From Parus major (Eukaryota; Chordata; Aves; Passeriformes; Paridae): a DNA stretch of 64,000 nt. The stretch covers positions 231,087 to 295,086 of the forward strand of contig NC_031779.1 of the NCBI RefSeq assembly GCF_001522545.3. Direction: 5' to 3'. A program made the position numbers and the translations under genes. Under the pieces are notes generated by a model that saw nothing but the letters and a program-made list of their open reading frames with translations, did not search any database and was not told the origin of the DNA. This document shows, one piece after another, positions 50,285 through 59,400 of the stretch. The stretch's first letter is position 1, and each line of letters opens with the position of its first letter.

Positions 50285-50360
50285 GGCTTATGGGCAAGGT
50301 GAACCCACAGGGATCACCCACATGGATTTCCCAAAGGTATTTGGCAAGGTCCCTCAGCAA
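50285..50360 (+). repeat. Possible LINE reverse-transcriptase scrap
   Basis: The + strand reads HMDFPKVFGKVPQQRRL in one frame, close to the DFxKAFDxVP motif of non-LTR reverse transcriptases. The match is short and the surroundings do not extend it, so this is weak. Confidence 0.3.
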
Positions 50361-53300
50361 AGGCGCCTGAAGGAAGGAAGCAGCCCTGGAACAGGTGGTG
50401 AGATCCTTACAGGGGAAATAGTTTGCTAAAAGGTAAAGAACAAAAGGGAGAAGGGAAGAGACTGGGTAATAAAAAAGATGAAATTTAAATGTACATAAAT
50501 ATAAAATGGTGCACAGGGAGAAAAAACAATTTTAACTCTATTTATAAAACAACGGGTTCCAAGTTAAGTGTTACTATCTGAAACATCAGGGTTATTACAT
50601 ACTGTGCTGTGAAAATGTCAGTTCTGTGGTCAGCAGCCATCCAGACTAAACTCTGTGTGTCCATTGCTGGGAGAAAACAGAACAAAACAACCCCTGCTCC
50701 CTCTGGCTGCAGGCATCTGGGGAAGCTGGAGATCCCTGGAGCTTTGAAGTGCTTTGGGTGGGAAAGGACATTCCTGGAGGGTGTAGGGCTGTGCAGGGCT
50801 GCTGTCACCCAGCCTCAGAGGGTAAATCCTACAGAGAGGGGAGAAGGAGCTCTATGCAGACCCTCCTCTGCCTCGAAGACATGACCACAAGCCTGGTTGA
50901 CATTTCCAAGGAGTCACCTCTGGGGCTGCCAACAGCTCCATCTCCAGCATCACCTGTGGAAGTCAGTGTGATGACTTTTGCCAGCAAAACTGATTTATAA
51001 AGTAGGATTTCTACAGCTTTTTTTTGATATGTAAGCTGGGAAGATTGCCTTGGAGGCTGGCAGCTGTTGGGAAGGTGAATCTCTGCTGAGCTGAAGAGAG
51101 AAGTGGCGGAGAAGCACTGCAGTGTCAGTTCCTACCAGGAATGCTCGAAGTCCCAGCAGGCTCCAGGCTGAGTGTCTTGCTCTGACCCACCAAATTGGGA
51201 CAGAGGGAGAGGCAGAAAATCTACCACAAACCCCACCAGGGTGATGACCAGGTTCTGGAGCTTAGGTCCTGGTGCCCTTCCCAAGTAGGTCCTGGGTGCC
51301 AGTTATTTTCCCTAAAATTAGGAACTTCTTTGTGAAGACTGGAAAATCCAGAAAAAATCTGGTGTCTCTGTTGGTGTCTGGGGCTGGTATTTACAAGGCT
51401 GCTGTGGAGGAAGGAGCTGCCATTCCTGGAGCCCTGCCTGGATCTCAGGGTCCTTTCACCAGTTATTTTCCAATAAAGCCCCACTGGCTGCCCTGAGTTG
51501 TGCTTCCACTTCAGCCTCCAAAATATCTCTCGGTGGCTGTTCTGGTGCTTTTTCCAGACTTGAAATCAGGGTTATGGGCTCACATCTCCCACACACACAT
51601 CATGAAGTCAAGCCTTAGCACTGAGCAATTAATCTGACATCCCCTCAGCTTTTGAGGGTTTACAGTGGCACTGCAAAAGGGCAGGAGCTCCCTGATTTCC
51701 TTTTCCCAGCCTTTACCAAGCTTGCTTAGCAGTGTCACTGGGATGGAAAATACCTCTGCTCACACTTTGGCTGAGGTAACACCAGCTTAAAAATAAGGAA
51801 GATCTGGGTGCATTTGTTTGTGCATCTAATAAGAGCAGTGCAAAAGCCTTCATCCTGTTTGAAACCCTGCAGCTTCCCACTGCTCATCCCTTGTCCCCTG
51901 GGGTTGCCTGTGAGGAGCACTGAAGGAGGGGGACTTAACCCTGTCATGCTTCAGTTGGTACCATAATTGCCCGGGGCTCTTTCATCTGCCCTCTGTAATT
52001 GGGATCACTTTATCCCTGGCTTCATCCCCCCTAATCCTCCAGGTAACCCTTCAGCTTGCTGCTCCCCACAGTGGAGGATTGCTGCTCAGCTTTCCAAACA
52101 GCAACCCCTTCCCCAGGGTAAGGCGGAACCAGACTCAGCTGTGCCAGTGCTGTGCAGCACCAGGATCTTCCTTCACATCCAGCACCTTCTCTGCACCTCA
52201 CATCCTCTTCCTCCTCCTGCCCTTCCTACATCCCCAGCCTTCTCCAGACACCCCGAATTTCCACCACTTTGGCCACCATGAATGAACTTAAAACTGTTTT
52301 GAAGAAAAGCTTTGGGATAATGTCCATCCTTTTCAAGTTGTGTTTTGTCAGTGCAGGGCACTGGGGGAGGGGCACGGGCTGAGAGAGGAGATAGAGAAGG
52401 GACGGGGGTGTTTCCGTCTGTCCGGATGTGGCACTGGCATGTGGCCACTGGGAGGGGACACCAGAGCCCAAACAGTGGTCCCAGCCAGCAGCTCCACTGG
52501 GACCAGGGGCCTTAGGTCTCCTCTCTCTGCTGACTCTGGGGGAGATGAGGCTGCCAGGATGTGAATGTGAGAATTGGGGCTGCAGTGCTGCAAATGCCAC
52601 GTCTGGGGTGCAGATGTGGGGCACTGTGTTCATGCACCCCGTGGCCCCCTAAAGCCTCCTCGAGTGGCAAGCCCAGCACTGCCTGCTCAGCCATGCTTCT
52701 GCTGAGCACAGGGAAGGAGCATGGAGAGGGTGGAATGAGATTTCCCCCTTTTGAGCCCAGGACCTGCAGCACACCTGGACACAAGGCTGACAGAGGTGTC
52801 ACACCTGGTGGGTGAGGGAGGAGAAGATGCTGTCCATCACTGTGGCACATCTCTGCAACAGCAGGGAGGAAGCCCATGCTGATCTGGCCACCCAAGGGGA
52901 GGCTCACACAGTTTGGGAGGATGCCTGGTAACACAGAAACACTTGGGGATTGTTTTGTCTTCAAAAACAAAAACTTCAGCTTAGAGCTGAGTTTGCAGTT
53001 TGAATTCTGACCCTCTGCTGCTGAAGGGGAACATGTCACCTCCAGCCCTGTTCTCCTGAATAGCAGCACATGCTGAGAAGGGCATTGCTAATGAATTCCC
53101 TCTGCCATTTCCCAGGGGATCTGAGTCATCTCATCCCCACTGACCAGCACCTCCTTGCAAAGTTACGGAATTGTAAACCCAGCAGAAGCTGTCAGGGCCT
53201 TTAGGACAATAATTAGCTTTCATGGGTCTTTACCTGGGACTGCCTTCTATCCACAGGGACCCAGGAGCCACCTGAGCTCAGCTCTGGATCTGTAGACTAT

Positions 53301-54105
53301 CATTGATCTGTGCTGTGGGAGTTCAGCAGTGCCTGAGGGACTTGACCTCATGCCCCAGGCCCTCCTCCTCACTATGGACCTGCCAGGACTGTGTCTGACC
53401 CTGGTTACACCCACCAGACCTCAGCCCAACCTGCTGTGGTCCAGAACCTGGGAGTATCCCTGTGTAAAAGTGGAACCTGGAGGAATCCCTGTTGGCTGCA
53501 GGCCAGGGACAAGAAGAAACAGAGCACAACCTCTGCCTTGGGGCCCTCTGATCGAATGCTTCCAGTTTCACCTGGAATTCACTTCACCTGAGCCCTGGGC
53601 ACACACAGTCTGTTATCACAGGCCCCCAATATGAGGCTGGGCACAGCTCCATCCCATTAATGGAAAAGGAGGAGCTCATGGGGAACACGATTATCCACGG
53701 AAGGTTTGGGTGTAGTAATCAGGAAATAGTGGTCTGCAAAATCTCAGAGGGAGTGGGAAAGGTGAAGAGTGATACACAGGCTCAGGTGCTCATGCTCTGC
53801 AGCAAGTGGGATCCTCTGGGAAGCTGCTCTGGGAAGTGGAGGAGCTGGGCAGAGCTGGCCGGTCCTTAAGGACAGGATCCTCGGATTATCCATCCAGATG
53901 ATCAGGCGCGAATTGGAGACGGCTTTGAGCTAAACTGGAAATGCAGCTCATGGGTGAGCTCCGGTGCAAAACGGCAGCTCGGAGAAGGTGGAAGCACGGA
54001 CAGGCCCTGGAGAGACTTGGAAACGGGGATCGGACTCAGCGGTGAGTCTGGCACTGTTCAGCTCAATGTCTGTCACTGTGTCTGTCACTGCCCCGCCGCC
54101 CGAGA

Positions 54106-54262
54106 GCTGGGACGGGACGGGAGAGCAGGGCTGGGATGGGACGGGAGAGCAGGGCTGGGATGGGACGGGACGGGAGAGCAGGGCTGGGATGGGACGGGAC
54201 GGGAGAGCAGGGCTGGGATGGGACGGGACGGGAGAGCAGGGCTGGGATGGGACGGGATGGGA
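54106..54262 (+). repeat. G-rich minisatellite, 24/29-bp units
   Basis: About five copies of a unit containing 'gggagagcagggctgggatg', alternating between a 24-base form and a 29-base form with an extra 'gggac'. Each unit carries four or more GGG runs. Its copies are nearly identical, suggesting recent expansion. Open frames across it encode repeating Ser-Arg-Pro or Gly-Trp-Asp peptides and are not real genes. Confidence 0.93.
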
Positions 54263-54309
54263 CGGCAGAGCACGGCGAGGCTCGGAGCGGGGCGGGTGGT
54301 ACCGGCTCC

Positions 54310-54720
54310 CTCCCCAAGGCTTTAAGCAGCGGGGCTGTGTCTGTCCCGCCCCAAGGCTTTAAGGAGCGGGGCTGTGTCTGTCCCGCCCCAAGGCTTTAAG
54401 NNNNNNNNNNNNNNNNNNNNNNNNNNNNNNNNNNNNNNNNNNNNNNNNNNNNNNNNNNNNNNNNNNNNNNNNNNNNNNNNNNNNNNNNNNNNNNNNNNNN
54501 NNNNNNNNNNNNNNNNNNNNNNNNNNNNNNNNNNNNNNNNNNNNNNNNNNNNNNNNNNNNNNNNNNNNNNNNNNNNNNNNNNNNNNNNNNNNNNNNNNNN
54601 NNNNNNNNNNNNNNNNNNNNNNNNNNNNNNNNNNNNNNNNNNNNNNNNNNNNNNNAGCGGGGCTGTGTCTGTCCCGCCCCAAGGCTTTAAGGAGCGGGGC
54701 TGTGTCTGTCCCGCCCCTTT
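54310..54720 (+). repeat. 37-bp GC-box minisatellite at the NMB promoter
   Basis: The unit 'ggagcggggctgtgtctgtc' followed by 'ccgccccaaggctttaa' repeats with a period of exactly 37 (AAGGC at 54316, 54353, 54390, and again at 54681 after the gap). Each unit contains CCCGCCCC, an Sp1-type GC box, and TTTAAG, a TATA-like word. At least three units lie before the gap and two after; the last has lost AAGGC, placing CCCGCCCC next to TTTAAG. Confidence 0.93.
54401..54655. other. Assembly gap (255 N)
   Basis: The gap lies inside the 37-bp array, so the missing sequence is most likely further units. The true copy number is unknown. Confidence 0.99.
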
Positions 54721-54781
54721 AAGCAGCAGTATCAGCTGTATCAGCAGCATCAGCAGCATCAGCAGCGGTACCGGGCCCGCG
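54690..54781 (+). promoter_or_regulatory. NMB: NMB core promoter and 5' UTR
   Basis: CCCGCCCC immediately precedes TTTAAG (54718-54723), 59 bases before the ATG, a spacing compatible with a TATA-like element and a 5' UTR of about 30-40 bases. The intervening sequence is a short imperfect repeat of ATCAGC/CAGCAG words (54723-54766). No canonical TATAAA was seen. The start site is inferred. Confidence 0.5.
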
Positions 54782-54914
54782 ATGGCGCTGCGCTGCCTCC
54801 TGCTGCTGCTCTGCGGAGCCGCGCTCGGACCCGCCGTGCACCTCGACTTCGCCGAGCACCGCAGCCAGGCCGCCAAGATCAAGGTCAACCCCCGCGGCAA
54901 CCTCTGGGCCACAG
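54782..54914 (+). CDS. NMB: NMB coding exon 1
   Basis: This exon encodes residues 1-44 plus one base of Gly45. It includes the leucine-rich signal peptide, a spacer with KIKVNPR, and the first six residues of the neuromedin B core (GNLWAT). The ATG context is CCCGCGATGG, a favourable Kozak match. Donor GTACCG is at 54915. Confidence 0.95.
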
Positions 54915-57900
54915 GTACCGGGCCGGGAGTGTGCGGGGCACGGTCCCGGGGCTGCCCGAGGGGAGGGGGACGCTGGCAGCAGCGCGATAGGCAGGGGGAG
55001 GGCAGGGAAGTCATTTCCACCCGCGTCCCACGGCAGCGTGTCCGGCATCCCTGAATATGAGGTTCAGCATCCCTGTAACCCCAGAGATCCTGTCGGCAGG
55101 AACAGAGGGAAGTTGCTCAAAAATCGCACGTGGAGGGAGAAGCTGGGGTATCTGGGTTTCTCTTGATGCAGCTGGTTTGGGCGTTAGGTCACTCGGTGCT
55201 CTGGTGGGCTGGTTGCTGGTGCAGGGTGGCCGATGACAGCTCAGCTGGAGCCCCGGGCACACCGTGAGTGCTCCTGCAGGTCACTTCATGGGGAAGAAGA
55301 GCGTCACGGGCTCCCCACACCTGGAGACTCCGGAGGAGCCTGCGGTGCCGATGGTCTTTGGTCCCTCTCTACGAGCCCTGCTGGAGGACATGATGGAACT
55401 GCTGACCCGGGAGCTCCTGAAAATCCTCTTGCAAGAGAGGCTATTGGATGAGAACCAAGGGAAATACGACCTCACTGACCAGGTGAATATTGACTTAGAT
55501 GCTCAGAGCAGAAAGGTGCTGGAGCTGTGCAGCTGAGCTGCACCTGCACAGCTGCTAGAGATTCCCCTCTTTACCCTCCTTAAACCACTTCTTGAGACCA
55601 ACCATAAATGGAGAGAGGAGAAGTGTCCTGAGGCTTGTGTCTAGCTGGGCAGTGACAAATAGTTGCAGGTGCTTGGGAAGGGTGTGAGGATGAACAAGTA
55701 ACACTGTGATGGAGCTGTGGCAGTGGTGGTTGGTAATGTTTATAAGCATCTGGGTCTTCCCCAGCCAGATGCAGAAGAGGATGGTGTCTCTTTTTCCCAG
55801 GACAGGGAAATCCCTTCTCCCTCTTATCTGCACGGCAGGAGACCAAGAGGGACGCAAGGAAATGTGTGTGAAATATGTGAAAGGAAAGGCGTTTGTCAGG
55901 CTTTGGCTCTGTGTCACTGCAGTGGGATCCCTTGATGCTGAGGGCACAGAGCCTTGCAGAGGGTAGGTGTGCATTGCTTCTGCTGCTGCAGAGTGAGTTT
56001 TGGGGAGCAGGGGGAGGGCAGGAGCTCCACTGGTCCCACTGTGTATCAGCAGATCCTCAGCCTCACTGTGGCTTTTACCTTGGAGCTCATTCAGCTCCCA
56101 GTGGAAAACCTGCCCCTGGGAGCAATGCACAGGCACAGATCTTCAGGCAGGGTGTAGAGATCGAAATGCTCAGTCCACGGATGGAATTTCTGCATCCATA
56201 GATGGAATTCAGGTGGCTCTGCTTGTCTGTTGCCTCCTGCACACTTCCCTGGTGTCTCACCCTTTCCAGTCACTGCAGGAAGTGACTGTGAGTTTAAAAA
56301 GGATGGAATCCTCTTAGGTCAATCCCAGCTGTGCTGTCCCACCAAGCCAGACACCTGGGGAGCAGTTCAGTAGCACTACATGCAGGTGAAGCTGTTTTCT
56401 GCTGTGCAGGGTTAGGCAGGGCTTGCTCCTCTTTGGCACAGGTGGAGCAGAGGTGCAGGACTGGGAGACTGAGAGCCACTGATGGTTCAAGCCTCTTTTG
56501 GACACACTTTCAGCAGATTAAGGTAAACTGATGCATCCCAGAGAGCTGTTCCCAGTGGGTAGAGGGCTTTCCACAGTGAAGATACAGCTGGGCATGACTG
56601 AAGGCACCAGCCCACCCCAGTCCCTGTGCAGACTGCTGGGCTGCTGCAGTGTTTGCTTCTTGGACACAGCTGGAGAGGAGATAAGGGCTGTGGAGGTTCT
56701 GGACCCTTCCCCACCCTCCCAAGGAACCTTTGAGCAGGAGGGCACTTGTTGAGAGCATGGGAGAGCTGGTAGATGTGCCGCCCTGCCTTCTTTCTGAGCG
56801 TGTGGTGTGAATTTGGTGAAGGTGCTCCCTGAGGTTCTCATCGCTGCTCATGTTGCAGATGTTCCTGTGCAAGGGCTGCCCTGATGCTGGTGCTGTGCCA
56901 CAGGTTCCAGCTGGGTGCCAGATCCCTGCCAGTGCCCATTCCCAGTGCTCAGGGGTGGGTACTGGCCAGGTGTGGCACTGGGTGCCAGAGCTCTGCTGCT
57001 GGAGGGTGATTTGTCTGTGGCCATGCAGGCCCTGGCCAGTGCCTGCCTCGGTGCCCGCTATCTCTAGGGCAAGGTGAGATGCTGTGCCCACATGTGGCAT
57101 CACAGCTGAGGTGCAACTGGCTCCTGCCCCTCACTTTCTCTTCCCAAAGCCTGAAGCCTCTCCTTGGCCAGTGCCCCGGACCCCTGTGTCACCTTGCTGG
57201 ATGCTGTTTCTGGTTTTGCTCCTTGGGTGCCTCTGAGCGCCTCACTTCCCCAACTCCTGCCCTCCTGCTCCTTTCTCCCACCCACCCCCAGGGCATCCTC
57301 CCATCTTTCTGTTATGGATATTACAGAACTGCCTCTCCCTAGTGCCTCTGAGTGCTGTCCATGTTATACTGTTCTCTGTGACCTTATTTTTTCTTGCTCT
57401 TGTGGTTGTCACAGTGCCAGTCTGAATTCCTGACGCCCTGACAGCTTTCCCCCTCAGCATGACTGTTGTTGGACACCAGGTGTCAGCACCCAGCCTGAAC
57501 TGATCTGTGTGCCGTGTTCCCACCTTCCTCACAGGCTTTTTTCATATCTCTGCCCTGCTCAACTCCCGGTCCGTGCCCTGCTCAGGATCTGTCGCTTGCA
57601 TCTCAACTTTCCAGCCGTGTGTGGGAGACAGGGCTTCACAGTGCTGCCGTGTTGCTCTGTGTGACAAAGATGGGGCTGGCAGAGGAGGATCCTTCCCACC
57701 CTTTGTCACCTCCTTGGGTGTGTGGCACTGATTTCCCAGGATGCAGAGACCATGTGCGTGGAATGGAGCAGCTCCAGGGGCATGGGGAGAGCCGTTCTGC
57801 CTGAGGGCAGCTGCTGTCCTGCGTACCTCTGGGACCTGTGGTCGGTGCCAATCCCACAAACCCCTCTGTGACTCTTCCCTGCTGTGTTTTCTGGTTTTTT

Positions 57901-58215
57901 TTGCCTTCTCACGTTCTCCCCTGGACCTCAGCCCAGTGGCTGCTGCCACACGGGGATGAAGTTTCCCTCTGACATCTGAGTCACGGTTCAGCCCTTGGAG
58001 CACAGCTGGGAGGCTTCTGGCTCTGTCCTTCTTGTGTGCCACCCCTGAGAGTGCCATGGTGCTCCAGCATGGGACGTTTGTCTGACTGCCCCATGGTGCC
58101 CATGCGGGTGCTGAGGTGGTGGTTGTGTGCGTGACCCCACGTCTCACCCTTGTGTCTTGTTTTGTAGGAGACAGGGCTTTTAACGAAGGTGCTGGAGAAG
58201 TACTTCTCAAGCTGA
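54782..58215 (+). CDS. NMB: NMB, neuromedin B precursor (3 exons)
   Basis: Spliced CDS: 54782-54914, 55280-55482, 58168-58215, giving 127 aa (human, from memory, is about 121). It is a bombesin-family neuropeptide precursor, secreted and acting on NMB receptors (smooth muscle, feeding, stress and sighing circuits in other vertebrates). A hydrophobic signal peptide covers about residues 1-18. The mature decapeptide GNLWATGHFM occupies 39-48, preceded by a single Arg38 cleavage site and followed by Gly49-Lys50-Lys51, the amidation donor and dibasic site. The codon for Gly45 is split by intron 1. The C-terminal propeptide is acidic and leucine-rich. Exons 1 and 2 are certain; exon 3 is inferred from a good acceptor, matching phase, a short open frame to TGA and a nearby AATAAA. 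Confidence 0.93.
54915..55279 (+). other. NMB intron 1
   Basis: A 365-base intron that is GC-rich at its 5' end, splitting the Gly45 codon inside the mature peptide. No other feature. Confidence 0.85.
55280..55482 (+). CDS. NMB: NMB coding exon 2
   Basis: Two bases complete Gly45, followed by HFM and the GKK processing/amidation signal, then a long propeptide (RALLEDMMELLTRELLKILL region) ending in DLTDQ in phase 0. Acceptor CTGCAG ends at 55279, and donor GTGAAT is at 55483. Without splicing at that donor the frame stays open to TGA at 55534-55536. Confidence 0.92.
55483..58167 (+). other. NMB intron 2
   Basis: A 2.7 kb moderately GC-rich intron. No CR1 or other repeat recognised. Several open frames of up to 222 codons on the minus strand lack domains. 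An in-frame TGA at 55534-55536 would end the protein if this intron were retained. Confidence 0.7.
58168..58215 (+). CDS. NMB: NMB coding exon 3 (predicted), with stop
   Basis: The acceptor TTTTGTAG ends at 58167, and in the required phase the exon reads ETGLLTKVLEKYFSS then TGA at 58213-58215. An amphipathic Leu/Lys tail of this kind resembles the short last exon of NMB in other vertebrates. The AATAAA at 58436 supports a transcript end shortly downstream. I could not align it to another bird. Confidence 0.75.
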   Translation, partial: ETGLLTKVLEKYFSS

Positions 58216-58435
58216 AGAGGTGCAGCTGGGGAGGATGAGGTCTGCAAGGTCGGCTGTGTGTGGTGAATGGTGGAGAGCATCGTCCTTGTGGGTTTCTATA
58301 GCAACATCACTTTTATTTATTCTTTTCAAAATATTGTTACTAGTGATGGTGTGTGTGAAAAGCGGAGCCTCCCTGTATAGTTCCTTTATGTTCTGTGTTT
58401 TCTTGATATCTGATGTGCCCGTTTGAATAAACTGG

Positions 58436-58441
58436 CTCTTT
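58436..58441 (+). terminator. NMB: NMB poly(A) signal
   Basis: AATAAA lies 221 bases after the predicted stop, followed within 30 bases by a T/G-rich segment (ctctttgcaca ... cctctgtgg). It is the first canonical signal downstream of NMB exon 3. Confidence 0.75.
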
Positions 58442-59013
58442 GCACAGACTCCTCTGTGGAGGTAGGAAGGCAGACCCCCAGGGCTTGTGCAGGGGGAGTG
58501 GGAGCACCTTGGGGCAGGGTGAAGGGGAAGTTCCTGGCTCCCAACAGCTCGGGGAGGGGGGGGTGGATTCAGTCCCTGCAGCCTCTGCTCACTGAAGGAG
58601 CATGGTAAAACAGCACACTTGGGTGAGCTGATCACACCACTCACCACTGGAGCAGCTTTGTGACCCTCTTTGCTGGGTATATTACCTTGTCCTGTCAGTG
58701 GTGGGATTTCTGGCTCAGTCAGAGTCCTGGCCTTGTGGCACCTCAGGGTTAACCACAGGCTCATTGGCCTTGGCCATCAAACTCTCAGTCTGATTAGGAT
58801 GGCTTGGTGCACCCTCACCTCTTGCATGCAGTTTAACACCCACAGGGCAGAGGTACAACCAAGGGGCCCTTTTTTGTGCAGGATGGCAGGAGAAGGGAGA
58901 TGGGACCTAGCTGAAATGGGTGATGGAACAGTCCCATGAGCACACTGGTTCCATACCTTCTGAAAGTGCTGCTCCAGATGCACCTCGTGGCTGCCAGCCA
59001 CCTGTGGGGGCCA

Positions 59014-59400
59014 TGGGATCACAGAATGGGTGTTGGAAGGCACACCCTGTGCCTTATTCCAGGTCCCAGGGGCTGGGACACCTTCCACTATCCCAGGCTG
59101 CTCCAAGCCTTACCCAGCTTGGCTTTGGACGCTCCAGGGATGGGGCAGCCACAGCTGCTCTTGGCAGCCTCTTCCAGGGCCTCAGCACCCTCAGAGGGAG
59201 GAATTCCTTCCCAATATCCCATCTAACTCTGCCCTCTGGCAGTGGGAAGCCTTTCCCCCTTGTCTTATCACTCCCAGCCCTTGGCCCAAGTTCTTTTCCA
59301 GCTCTCTTGGAGCCCCTTTAGGCATTGGCAGGGGCTCTGAGGGCTCTCTTGAGCCTTCTCTCCTCCCAGCTGAGCAATTGCTACTGTGTCAGCCTTTCCT
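59014..59400 (-). repeat. CR1 LINE 3' fragment
   Basis: Antisense CR1: 'gggacaccttccactatccc', 'gatggggcagccacagctgc', 'ccctctggcagtgggaagcc', 'tctcttggagcccctttagg', then 'gggctctgagggctctcttg'. Confidence 0.93.

Larger units (their letters stand above)
44761..54060. other. SEC11A-NMB intergenic interval, no gene recognised
   Basis: I read this 9.3 kb on both strands and found only an antisense CR1 at 49479-49960 and a weak LINE-like scrap near 50290. Open frames of up to 185 codons (for example 52512-53069 on the minus strand and 47693-48229 on the plus strand) have proline/serine/leucine-biased, domain-free translations without splice or codon evidence. A lncRNA cannot be excluded. Confidence 0.6.

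Noticed and set aside
52512..53069. 185-codon minus-strand open frame in the SEC11A-NMB interval
   Set aside because: Low-complexity Pro/Ser/Leu composition, no recognisable domain and no promoter or poly(A) arrangement; long chance frames are expected in GC-rich DNA.
54063..55054. Repetitive open frames on both strands around the NMB promoter
   Set aside because: They are translations of the two minisatellites and of N; they would encode simple repeating peptides and overlap the real NMB exon.
57542..58210. 222-codon minus-strand open frame over NMB intron 2
   Set aside because: It overlaps the predicted NMB exon 3 on the other strand, has biased composition and no domain.
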